A stretch of 64,000 nucleotides of DNA, taken from contig JAQJVL010000157.1 of the NCBI GenBank assembly GCA_035578905.1, positions 1,488,001 through 1,552,000 of the forward strand. The letters run 5' to 3'. The translations under genes and the position numbers were made by a program. The stretch is from Stictocephala bisonia. Lineage: Eukaryota > Arthropoda > Insecta > Hemiptera > Membracidae. Below are positions 43,674 through 53,939 of this stretch, piece after piece (positions within the stretch are counted from its first letter, which is position 1; every line of letters starts with the position of its first letter). The notes under the pieces were generated by a model, which saw only the letters and a program-made list of their open reading frames with translations, did no database searches and was not told where the DNA came from.

Positions 43674-45220
43674 TCAAAACATGCACCGGGGCAAAGTCCT
43701 GGCGATCCGACACGTTTCACAAACAAACCGTGTTAGTTTCCGAACTTGATTCATGCGGCATACACGACAGTCCTTTTGTTTTGTACGGTTAGAATTTCCC
43801 TTTAGTCCTAATTTGGTTAGTGAATGAATAGGTCCGGCAAGAGGCATTTCCAATCGTAGATTTTCTTCTTTAGGTAGCAGTTTTTCCAAGACAGAGATAC
43901 GAAAATCATAAAATGACATTCTAGCCTCACCTTTTCCAAACAAATACTTGTTATATAACTGGTACGAATTCATCAGTAGCATGTGGAGAGTGTGGAAGAA
44001 GAGCTTCTTATACCAGCGGAGGGTTTTTCTCTCCGCTAAGCCATCATCATGTCCCCCCTATCTACGCCTTTCATAAAGGCATTGTACTTGACAATGGGAA
44101 GGGGCTTCATCTTTGATTGTCCTCGTCTATTTATGGACTCAACTATCTCATTATCAAATTCAGTTGAAAGATAAGGAACCACTCTCTTATCTTTCCATTT
44201 ACCAATAAGAACTCCTTCAGAGTATCTAGCTACAGTCTCACCTGGTTTGATATTAGCTGATTTTACTTCATCGGGTGTGAACTTTCTATTTATTCTTAGT
44301 GTACCAGTACAATAAGTTTTGTTAGCGAGCAGTTTAGAAGCTAATACAAACGAATTGTAATAGTTATCCATAAAAAGGCTGTGCCCGTTACCTAGTTTTT
44401 CTTTCATGAGGCTTAGCACAACATTTGTCATATGACCTTTACCTGATAGGTTGTCGAAAGTGCCTCTATACACCATGAATTTTAAAATTAAACCATGGGG
44501 ATCACTAAGGGTGTAAAGTTTTATCCCGTACTTATGTTTTTTTTCCCTTGATATATTGACGGAATAATAGCCGCCCCCTCCATAGCAACATACTTTCATC
44601 AAGGGATAACTGTTGTTGTGGCTAAAACACGTTCAACATTTTATTATTGAAGTAATCAATAACAGGCTGAATCTTCCTCAGTCGTTCGTTTCCAACATTC
44701 AAATGATTCTCATCACTAAAATAGATACAACGGAGAATGAGAAGGAATCTATCCCTGCTCATATATTTTGAAAAACACTGAGGCCCATATAACCAATGGG
44801 TCTTCCAGTAATCATTGATTCGGGGAAGCTTTATAGTTCCTGAATGTAACATAAGGGCTAGAAAAGTTTTTAGCTCAGGAACTGTTATGTCTTTCCATTT
44901 GCTTACTGAGTTAGTTTGTCAGAGTTCAGCAACACCCTTATAACATTTTTGTTTGTATATTTTACGATGTTTTCTAAGAAAATGTCATCTACAAGGATAT
45001 TGAAAAAATCAATCGGCTTACCTTCATTTGGCAATGGTATCAGAAACTTCTCTTCTTTGATAAACTGTATTGGTCTCATACCCGAAGTTTGAATTGACCA
45101 CACCGGCGGATTTACATCGTAATCTGGTTCATCATCATTGTCTGAGTCAGATTCACTTTCATTATTACTCAAGTAAAGGTCACTGTCACTTTCTGAGGTC
45201 TCACTGTTTGAGGAATCCAT
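43674..45220 (-). pseudogene. piggyBac D transposase, PGBD4-like, frameshifted
   Basis: The likely start is MDSSNSETSESDSDLYLSNN (ATG 45220-45218), an acidic N-terminus. After a stop/frame change near 44905, LPRINDYWKTHWLYGPQCFS and RLRKIQPVIDYF follow. The first catalytic Asp is in LSLDESMLLWRGR (about 44600), reached in a different frame that returns at an A-rich run near 44545. LFMDNYYNS gives the second Asp and MKGVDRGDMMM the third. A stop right after MMMA and a small deletion precede TLRWYKKLFFHTLHMLLMNS, and the protein ends in a CRVCRMNQVRK/FVCETC zinc finger. All landmarks remain, so it is a fairly young but broken copy. Confidence 0.87.
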
Positions 45221-45509
45221 CTTCAAGTAATATAAAACACAGTAAATAATATAAAAGAAACAAATATTACATGCAAAAGTAGTAGAAAGAAGCACCAACT
45301 TCACCACGTGGTAACTCACGCCAGAATTGTCCGATCCGCGAACTAAAAACACCGGCAAAAACAGCAGTTCTCCCTCTACAGGCTGGCTATACAACAGCTG
45401 GATTGGAGCCAATAGAAGAGCACACCGCTAAAATAAAATTACCTCAGCCACTGTTCCGGTACGTGATCCGCACCCCGCTAAGGACGGGCGGCACATTCCG
45501 GAACGTGAC

Positions 45510-45523
45510 CCGCAGCGAACGTG
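45510..45523. repeat. Right terminal inverted repeat of piggyBac D
   Basis: CCGCAGCGAACGTG directly before TTAA; exact inverted match to 42688-42701. Confidence 0.9.
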
Positions 45524-45527
45524 TTAA

Positions 45528-46540
45528 ATAAGGCAGATCCAGTAGAATAAGTTTGCATACTTAATTTAAAATGGATAACATGTTTTAATTGGACAATCTC
45601 ATACCTCTGCACCTGTGCATTTTATGAGCATTTGTTCATCATTTTACACCTTATGAGCATTTGTAGTGTAAAAATGACAATAAGGTATTTCAAAATTGTT
45701 TTAAAAAACTAATTCCTCATCTGGGGTACGACCTATACTGTTGGATAGGGGAGGCCATGTAAAATAAGACTGCATAGTTCACTATATAAATGGATGGTTG
45801 ATTTTTTGAGTAAATTTGAAAATATCTTACCTCTGCATTGTCACCAAAAATGACAATACGGTATTTCAAAAATTGTTTTAAAAAAACTAAGCCCTCATCT
45901 GGGGTGAGACCTATACTGTTGGATTAGGGAGGTCATGTAGGTACTATAAGGCTGCATAGTTTACCGTATAATGGATGGTTGATTTTTGAGTAAATATGAA
46001 AATATCTTATCTCTGCACCGTCACCAAAAATGATAGTGTGTATAATAGGTAAACATTATAAGAATACATTGTGTACGAATAATACTAAATAAATCAATAT
46101 AAGGAAGCTGTACGAATTCATATGCAATCTGTATGTACGTAAATAAAACCATATTATAAAGTATTTATTGTGTTTTCAGAGGCTTTTTTACTAATAATTT
46201 TTTTAATACTGTATTGTCAATTTTGGTGAAGGTGCAGAGATAAAATATTTTCAAATTTACTCAAAAATCAACTATCCATTTATATAGTGATCTATGCAGC
46301 CTTAAAGTACATGACCTCCCTTATCCAACTATATAGGTCTCACCCAAGAGGAGGGCTTACTTTTTTCAAAACAATTTTTGAAATGCTGTATTGTCATTTT
46401 TGGTAACGTTGCAGATATAACGTACCGTAATAAACTACCTATCATCCATTTTAATATAGTGAACTATGAAGTCTTATTTTACAGTACTTCATCTATTAAA
46501 TAGTGTTAGTGTCACCCCTCAGGAGGAAACAGTTATTTGG
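45528..46540. repeat. Satellite units of about 178 bp, direct then inverted
   Basis: ACCTATACTGTTGGAT recurs at 45731 and 45909, and ATGGATGGTTGATTTTT at 45790 and 45971, giving a period of about 178-181 bp. From about 46195 the same motifs appear inverted (GTGCAGAGATAAAATATTTT, CAACTATCCATTTATATAG, TATATAGGTCTCACC). The centre of symmetry is at about 46030-46190. The whole could fold into a long hairpin. Confidence 0.8.
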
Positions 46541-46754
46541 ATTCATCAATAACTTTTTAAAGTATAAACAATTTATTTCAGGTCAGGTTGTTCTTTTTCT
46601 TAGTCCTTTCCCGCCAAAACGTGTAGGTAACTAATGGTGGTTGCAGATGGTTGTGATTGGTGGTTGGTAACCAATCAGGAGGAGAGCATTTCCCTATTTT
46701 AAGAGTTACAACAAGGAAACATACCCTTAATTTTGGATGGAAAATTGGGCAGTT

Positions 46755-47734
46755 AAACAGATGGTAATGTTTTAGAGATGGACATTATATAACATAACAG
46801 AGTAAATAACAGTGTTGTCACTGACAACAGTTATCCCCACAAGGTGATGCTGGAAACTCCGTTATTTTGAAAACAGCATTGCAACGTACAACAGTATTCG
46901 TCTGATGGCAACGTACAACGGTAGGTATTACTCGTTGGCGTTGCCAGGAATATATCTATAGTGGTAACAACGTAACTAGGCTTAACATTTTATGTGGTTT
47001 AAATCCTCTGTAGGCTACGTATATTTAAATATTTCAAATTATTTATGATGCTGTTATTATTATTTATCTAACCATTAAAAATATTGCCCTTTTAAAGGAA
47101 GTTATTTTAAAAAATATGAAATTGTTGTAGTGTTTAAATTATGTCTAATTAATTATTTTTGAAGTCGAAATGAATTTTATTTAACGATAAATTACATTTT
47201 CATACCCATGTTAATTTAATATCACTTTATTTAAATTATAATTAATTTAAACAATTCTTATATATTCCAATAAAATTACTTATTTTTGTTTATTTACAAA
47301 ATAATTTATTTCATTTACAAAAATAAATCATTTAATTGGAATGATTTTTTTAAATTATTTGTAATTTAAAAATCTCCAATAAAGAACTCAAAATAGAAAT
47401 GAACCCTTTTTTATTTATTCCAAACAATATCAACAATAGTAATTTGTGCTACGAATACTGTATTAATAACGTAATTTCATTCATTAGATATTTGTTTATG
47501 AAGTGACTTTTAGTTTAATTTCAGGCCAAAAACATTATTCGTTCAACATCAGTCGATTAATAGACAACACTAATTCAAATTTAAAAACAACAGACTAAAC
47601 ACTGAAACGTAGAATAACACAACACCAGCTGTAATGATTGAAAACGGGCAGTCAACAGGTTGCCGCAACCTGTTGTCGGCTGGTTGAAAAACGTTACGTG
47701 TTGCCGGGAAACAACGACAATTTCCATCTCTATT
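46755..47734. other. Intronic stretch with a palindrome
   Basis: GCAACGTACAAC occurs twice near 46881-46920. An 11-bp-armed palindrome lies at 47653-47675. The remainder is AT-rich with no gene. Confidence 0.5.
47653..47675. repeat. Perfect palindrome, 11-bp arms
   Basis: CAACAGGTTGC and GCAACCTGTTG surround one base. It could form a strong small hairpin. The element to which it belongs is unknown. Confidence 0.7.
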
Positions 47735-48830
47735 ATGTTTGGTTAGGTTAGTAAGAAATGTATTTTTTGGGCTGAATAAATAATTTTACTGCATAACTAA
47801 TCATATATACATGTTCAGCATAAAAAAACACGAGAATTGAAAAACATTTGATCAAAAGCGATTTTTTTTATTTTTTTTTTACTATCCGATAACAAAAATA
47901 GTTTTTAAATTTTTCGGTAATAAATAGTTTTCTGCTGATGAAATCAACTTCCGGTTATTATGCACTTTCTTGCCACCTCTGAAAATACAATTTCATGTTA
48001 AAAAAGTGATGAAAATGAGTTTTATATCTCTTTAGGAGTTTGATTTCATCTGCGGAAAAATCGTTTTTTACCGAAAAATCGAAAACTAGTTTTTTATCTA
48101 ATAATGAAAAAACCAACTTTTTTAAAAATCGTTATTTTTCGAGAATTTTTTTTTCAATTTCTCGTGTTTTTTTATGCTGAACACAAATATATAACTGGTT
48201 TTATATTAAAATTATTTTTTCAGCTCGAAAAATGAATTTTTTACTGACATAACCAAACATAACCTAACTTATCCTAATTGTCTATTTTCTCAAAAAAAAT
48301 CGTAATTTGCGTTAAATTCGAGCGTTTGGCCTCCGTGACGACCTGCCGGCCGTCATTCCGGCGGGAATATAGGTGAATTCGGTTTTTGTGATTAATAGTT
48401 GTTGTATATAATGATCGCGTAATGGCCGCTAATCGCGATAGTAGTTTTTCCGTTATTTCTCGTGATATATTTGTAATAAACCAAAATTGTTTTCAAATTT
48501 GTATTCAGCGAAAAAAAAACATCAAAATAAAAAAAAAGATGATTAAAATACCATTTAAATTAACGGAAATATGACAAAAATACTAAAAGTTGTGACATTG
48601 GTTTTTTTCGAATTTTTCGGTAAAATACGTTATTTCCGCGGAATAAAAAGCATATCTCGTGAAAATACAGCCAATTCTAGACTCATTTCAAGCAAAATTT
48701 TCCAAATTTTTGGTGGCAAGAAAGTGCATAATTACCCAACTTCCTAAGAGATATAAAGTGATATTTCAAACTTGTTTCAAAAAGAAATTGTATTTTCAGA
48801 GATGTCAAGAAAGTGCATAATTAACAATAT
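47735..48830. repeat. Second large copy of the AT-rich palindromic repeat family
   Basis: The left part begins TATGTTTGGTTAGGTTAGTA. Near 48175-48255 the same module appears inverted (TATGCTGAACACAAATATAT, then CATAACCAAACATAACCTAA), so the copy is itself a foldback. The right part (48300-48830) carries, inverted, the modules at 42100-42330, including a CGGCCGTCATTCCGGCGGGA-like patch. It ends 40 bp before KICS2 exon 1. Confidence 0.7.
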
Positions 48831-48872
48831 ATGTTACAAGAGGTTAACAACAATATAAACAAAGCTACTTAC

Positions 48873-49040
48873 AATCAGTTCAAGACCTTTATCAAAGCAA
48901 TGTTGAGACAAGTGTGTAAATATTAATGAAAATCCATCTTCTAGTTCCATTTTGTTGGTTTCTTTATACATTTTAAACTGTTTTGATGAACTTATGTTAA
49001 TGTATGTATAACATCGTAATAACTCAACTCTTGCTGTCAG
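48873..49040 (-). CDS. KICS2: KICS2-like gene, first recognised exon with probable start codon
   Basis: Minus strand: acceptor AATTTTAG, then CTGACAGCAAGAG, ending GAACTGATT with the consensus donor GTAAGT. The 168 bases are open in phase 0. The probable start is ATG at 48971 (MYKETNKMELEDGF) or ATG at 48950. The upstream part of the exon would then be 5' UTR, although it also happens to be open. FSLIFTHLSQHCFDKGLELI follows, then DKEKETARAG in exon 2. Human KICS2, as I recall, begins with about 20 residues and then [20 protein letters not shown], which fits this start. The four exons give about 163 residues, roughly the N-terminal third to half of a protein of about 445. Intron sizes are set by transposons. 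Orthology rests on memory, not a search. Confidence 0.72.
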
Positions 49041-49206
49041 CTAAAATTAAGATTGAAAATTAGTTAGGGCCTACAATGAACAAAAATAATATTGCTTATT
49101 ACTTAATTACTCATTTAAAAGCAAGGAGCACAATTATAATTGGTTTAGGATAATTTGTTTTTGTTTATTTACTTTTGTGTTCACAAATTAGGGATGAGCA
49201 TCAATA

Positions 49207-49264
49207 ATCGATGTTTTCAAATCATCGATGGTTTTACTCCGATGATCGATGTCTTTACATCGAT
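49207..49264. promoter_or_regulatory. Cluster of four ATCGAT palindromes upstream of KICS2 exon 1
   Basis: ATCGAT occurs at 49207, 49224, 49245 and 49259, each followed by G. They lie about 165-225 bp upstream of the first recognised exon on its strand. ATCGAT is the core of DREF-type sites (TATCGATA) in insect housekeeping promoters, but the flanks here are not the full consensus. It could equally be part of a hAT-like repeat beginning GGGATGAGCATC (49193). Confidence 0.3.
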
Positions 49265-49655
49265 GTTTCTCTTCTGCCGATGATGTCACTGACTCACTGT
49301 TGCCAACAACCTCAGTAGTCAGTATTTGTCATTCCGTCGCATTCTTTCTTATCAGTATCAGCCTGTCAGCCTTTTATCCATAGTTGTATTGTATTTACCG
49401 GATATCGTTTGTTTTGTTCTGTTGTCGATGACACGAGCTTATTGAAGTTGGTATATATTTTTTACTTCTTATTAAATTATAATAGTCAATTGGAAGAGTT
49501 ATTCAATAAAAATGTATTCAGCATATAGTTTATATTTTTAGGTTGCAGTTATATTTTATTCATAAAAATTACAAATATACCAAAGCATATTAAATAATAC
49601 ACCCTTTAGAACGAATTATTTAAAATGTTGTTTTACCACCAAACTGTACTGTTAT

Positions 49656-49682
49656 CCAAGCGAAGCACGGACAGCAGGCTAG
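49656..49682 (+). mobile_element. Helitron 3' end, decayed
   Basis: CCAAGCGAAGCACGG is a weakened hairpin (CC/GG and GC/GC around GAA). ACAGCAGGCTAG and T follow. It resembles the ends at 21883 and 60022. No 5' terminus was identified. Confidence 0.45.
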
Positions 49683-50649
49683 TGTAGGTAAAATAGAAGT
49701 TCTATGATGTTGATGTTATACCAAAATTTCCTATACAAATGCGCACATAAATATGAAAATATATAATGTACTGTAAAAATGTGACAATATATAGAAACTA
49801 CCTTTAACAAAAACTTAATCGATTCTGTTATTGTTTCTAAAATTGATTCTGTTCAACAATAAGTTATGTTTTGGGAATAAAACAGTCCAGTTTTCAGTTT
49901 AGATTAAAATGTAGTATTTAATAAAACCATTTTTAAACTTGCAATCAAGGTCCAAAGCCCCTCATGAAAAAAGTGATGGGAAATGGTTTGAAAAAGAATA
50001 CATAACTGTAATAATCATTTCTTTTAGGCTACGCGAAACAGAATGACGTACGGACTGAGAGTGACTTGAACACATTGTAGTCCCGCCAGACACATTACTT
50101 ACGGCTCAGTGCACATCGCTTCCCTGTCAAATAAAAATCGCTATAAAATTATCTGTGGGCTATAAATAAGTACTAAAGTTTGTAGCTAAAAATGCAAAAT
50201 TGGCTTATTACAACAATAAGTTCAACCTCTTCCGATCATCCATAGCTTAGAAAAAGTTGTTTTACAAAATCTACAAGAACTATTTTGTTAATAATATGGA
50301 AAATTTGAAACTTTAAAATTATATTGATGAACATTTAATGACATGCCCAATCATGCATTAAATGTTCATCAAGATATATGAACGGGGGTTTTATGAGTGA
50401 TTTTTGAAAGTTGAGATTTGTTTGAATAGAGTGAAAAATCGTGTATTTTTCGTTCGGCATGTAGTATAAATATGAAGGCATATCACCAAAAATCTTTCGT
50501 TTAAAACAATCAACGCACACTGAAATTACAACACTATAGGCACATCATATTCCATCAACATAGCTTTATAGGTTTAATTTCTGTAAGCTTCCAAACTCGA
50601 GTTTCCAAACTTTTGTTACGGACAGTAGTTAAGTAACTATACTGTATTA
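49683..50649. other. Unassigned stretch
   Basis: AT-rich, no gene recognised. ATTAAATGTTCATCA and its inverse TGATGAACATTTAATG (50325-50372) form a short inverted repeat. Confidence 0.45.
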
Positions 50650-50830
50650 AGTATGAAGAGGCTTTGAATCAGTTTCCACTCATCGTAAACTTTTTTGCGG
50701 TCTTTGTAGTCTGCATTAAGGGGATTCCATATTACAGATACTACGATTGGTTCGTGCAGATCCAAAAACTCCACTGTGACTTCATTGCTCCACTCTGTTA
50801 TTTAGCACAGAATTCAACACTGTAAACATC
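50650..50830 (-). pseudogene. MADF (Myb/SANT-like) domain fragment
   Basis: The minus strand encodes WSNEVTVEFLDLHEPIVVSV followed by IWNPLNADYKDRKKVYDEWK and LIQSL. The Trp-Asn-P..YKDRxKxxxEW pattern is the conserved first half of the MADF DNA-binding domain, found in insect transcription factors and in accessory proteins of Harbinger-type transposons. The flanks are not coding, so it is a detached exon or, more likely, a transposon remnant. Confidence 0.6.
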
Positions 50831-51948
50831 ACAAATAACAAAAGATCAATACATTCTGCACTCGGTTCGGTAACTGTTCTATAAATCCCCTCTATCTTTA
50901 CTTCTGACAGAAGTTTGAATGTCAACGTGGTTTTCCAGGAGCACATGGCACCTTCCTGTCACACGGCTGATTTGTTTCCGGTGTAGATGAATCATATCTT
51001 TAGTCTTTACAAAAATATTAAGTGTTTTCATGACGAACAAAAATTGTATTTCGTATTATTAACAATTTCCTAGATTTATTGTCTAAGCATTATCTTCCTG
51101 AAACAATTAGTTACTTCAGTACAATGGTTATAGTTAACGAAAAGTGATGACGGAAAACTAATATTGACGACATCAGAGAAAAACGAAAACGTAGAAAAAC
51201 CAATAAACTTCATTTCATTTTTAACCAGTAACTGATATTGACAATTTAGATGCAGACGAAATTAAGTGCCATTTGTATAAATACTTAATGAAATCAATCC
51301 CTTGTTGTAAGAGAGATGTACGTAGTTTACTAAAACCTATCACCAAAACTATCTATCTGATTACATTGAATACAAAGGCGGATTTAGGGGGGGGGCTTCC
51401 GGGCTCAAGCCCTCCTCAAAACCAAACAAAAAGTTTAAATTCCTACGGTAAATAAAACAATACCAACAGGTGTTTAACGATGTCGAACAACTATTGATAA
51501 TGTGAAAACTATTTGCTTTTTTCACACTTACATAAACACACATTTTTATCATGAACTATTACTATCACAATAAGTAACTAACTTATTCATAACTAATTTA
51601 AATCAATTTATAATCACTGCATTTACTTACGCACATATAATTAGTATAATAACTATGGATATCATAAAAATCAAAACTTTAATTACTTAATTTTACGATC
51701 TCGAGAAGCCAAGAAAACGTTGTTTCAGGATAAGAACTTTTTTATTGAAATGTTTAAATCTATAAAACTTATAGAAAACTTTCTTATGAATCAAGTATAA
51801 AAATTAAAATGCGATACATTACCGGGTGTTTGAGTTATTAAGTATAAAGTTAATGCACAATGAAAACTAGTTAAAATTCCAGTACTTTTCTTGTCCCGAA
51901 AGGTTTTGTTACTAGGATAACAATTGATTATTAAAACTTATAATAATA
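50831..51948. other. Unassigned stretch with a hAT-like end
   Basis: No gene recognised. A CAAAGGCGGATTTAGGGGGG motif at 51374 is listed separately. Confidence 0.4.
51374..51412 (+). mobile_element. hAT-like terminal sequence
   Basis: CAAAGGCGGATTTAGGGGGG, then a GCTTCCGGGCTCAAGCCC segment, resembles the CAGAGGCGGATCTAGGGGGG terminus common in insect hAT MITEs of the ZMYM-like group. The opposite end was not located. Confidence 0.5.
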
Positions 51949-52734
51949 CTAGCTATTTACCCGTGCCTTGCTACGGGATTAATATATAAAAAGTAATGTT
52001 TTAGTTTATTTTAAATGTTAAATTTAATACATAGAAGGTCAAAACTAGCATCTGTTGTAGAGCTACATTTTCTAAAACCATATTGATGGTTATTTAAAAC
52101 CAGTTTACTGTTTAAATAAGTTAATAATATTTTGAGAAATATTATTTCAATTATCTTTGAGAGAAAGCCTTTTACGGCTAAAGGTCTATAATTTTTTATT
52201 TATTTTTTTTCTTGCCCTTGTGTATGGGGACAACTTTTGATGTTTTTATTCTGATTGGAAATATTCCCTGTTCAAACTATTTGTTAATTATTGTTGTTAA
52301 GGGTTTTTGCTAGTATGTTTGTACCAACTTTTAAAACACTACATGGGATTTCGTCGACTCCAGCCAGCCCTATTTTTAGAATTGACTTTATTTATTGTAT
52401 TTATAACTTCTTTTTTGTTAGTAGGCCATGGCTGAAATGCATTTGCCGAATAAGAACCTGCATTGTCCTTATCCTACGTAACTTGGCTTTCAGAGCCAGC
52501 CAAGTTAATTTTTTCAGACACAAAATAATCGTTAAAAATATTTGCTACAGTACATGGATTTGCAATGAGTTCGTCATTATAATTTACACTTATATTATTA
52601 TTTACATTATCGTCACGTATTAAATGTCTAACTATTGTCCAAAACTCCTTACTGATATTTTTGACATGTTCATTCTTGGACCTATAAAAATGTGAGTGAT
52701 TGAGCCAGGGTCCAATATATATATATATATATAG
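51949..52734 (-). mobile_element. Probable Helitron on the minus strand carrying a LINE piece
   Basis: On the minus strand the 3' end reads CCCGTAGCAAGGCACGGGTA, then AATAGCTAG and T. CCCGT/ACGGG form a clean hairpin (51960-51977) 8 nt before CTAG. The possible 5' end is TCTATATATATATATA at 52734 downward. A LINE fragment fills most of the interior. The 3' end is convincing; the 5' end is less so because it lies in an AT repeat. Confidence 0.55.
52040..52690 (-). pseudogene. LINE ORF2 fragment (linker and start of RT)
   Basis: The minus strand reads KNISKEFWTIVRHLIRDDNV, YNDELIANPCTVANIFNDYF, then decayed RT codons ending in a NNHQYGFRKCSSTTDAS segment near 52080-52040. QYGFRxxxST is the RT fingers motif of Jockey/CR1-type LINEs. 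It has many stops. It sits within the presumed Helitron and may have been captured or inserted. Confidence 0.7.
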
Positions 52735-53797
52735 AAAAACGTATATACATATTTTATAACGTACAATCAAACGGGCAAAACAATATGTATGATTGGATTT
52801 GTCAAAGCCCTCTTAGTTTCTTGCGGGTACATATAGTTTCTGTGCCGACAGAATGTTGTTTATCGCAAAGACTGGAACCCTTAAAAGTATAAACTATCAA
52901 AATCACTGATTTATTACTTTTCTAAATTTAACTCGATATTTTTTTAGAGCTACGGTATCATAGTTGATATTGAAGCTATGATGTCAAAATAAGTAATAAT
53001 AACTTATATTGACACTTCATACAACTAAATTTAGGCTTATAGCTTTCAATGTACCGTAGTATCTTTAAACATTTTCATGTACCGGTTATGGCTTAATTAA
53101 TAACAAGTTTAACGTCTGAACGACTTAATAAATGTAATAAGAAAAGAAAATCGTGATTGACTGCTCTCTTAAAGATTTTTAATGTTTCTTGTGACAATTT
53201 TAATTATTTATTAGTATTTAAAAAATGTTACTTTAGCAATAGATTACGGATCTTATTGAAAGTTAAATTGTTTAAGAGGGGTGCATGACCTTTGGTGTTG
53301 TAGTTGCACACTGGGATGATGTAGCAGGAGTCACATATATTTCTTCTGCAGACACTTGAAACAGTCACTGTTGTTACACATTACATTTGAAGGTTTTGGG
53401 AGAGAAGAGAGGATGGGAAGAGATAAACTGAGCGACGGCAAACGGCACTGGATGACACCATGACCGGCGGACGAACGAACGTGGCAGGCGGTTGGCGGAT
53501 GCCTTCTTCTCTGTGTTAGGTGTTTGCAAAAGTTATTCAAGGGAGTTTGCCTCTGGTTTGTGGTTTGCTTATATTGGCCAGTTTAATTTAAACGGTTGAG
53601 TGACTATATACGAGTCACATTTGTATGTATTTGTAACTTTTGACTTTGGAGGATTTGCAAATAAATTAATATTAGTTGATTTAAGTGACATATTAATTGA
53701 TCTCCTGTGTAAATGTTATTGCTCCCTGCCCGAGCAATGCTCATGCAGACCACCTCATACATATTAAAAAATTTTAGAGTTGTAATCTAACAGAGGG
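52735..53797. other. Unassigned stretch
   Basis: AT-rich. An open minus frame at 53331-53540 has no recognisable features. No repeat border was found. Confidence 0.4.
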
Positions 53798-53939
53798 GTG
53801 AGATACGTAAGATTCAAATTGGCTGTAGTGACATTAACTTGCTATTCTCCAGTTTTTGTAAAGAACTTTCAGACTGAAGTAAATCCCATAATCCTTTGTG
53901 ATTCTAAACAGCTTGGAGAGCTGGCTATTTTTATGTATG

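Larger units (their letters stand above)
42688..45523 (-). mobile_element. piggyBac element D (PGBD4-like) with TIRs and TTAA
   Basis: TTAA at 42684-42687 and 45524-45527 bracket perfect 14-bp inverted ends CACGTTCGCTGCGG. Inner copies of a GGAACGTGACSCGC motif lie at about 42850 and 45500. The 2.84 kb element holds a decayed transposase on the minus strand and, on its left, a Harbinger fragment inserted later. It lies in KICS2 intron 1 in the same orientation as the gene. Confidence 0.92.
42425..46754. mobile_element. Foldback/satellite element hosting piggyBac D
   Basis: The outer ends AACTGCCCAATTTCTC (42425) and the inverted GAAAATTGGGCAGTT (46740-46754) match, and inner TAGGGAA/ATTTCCCTA segments match again. 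Between them are approximately 178-bp units in one orientation, then inverted ones. The first unit is split at a TTAA by piggyBac D: bases left of the insertion (CTGGTTTGAGGTGAAC) and right of it (AAGGCAGATCC) line up with consecutive parts of the later units. No target duplication is certain, so its class is open. Confidence 0.55.
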
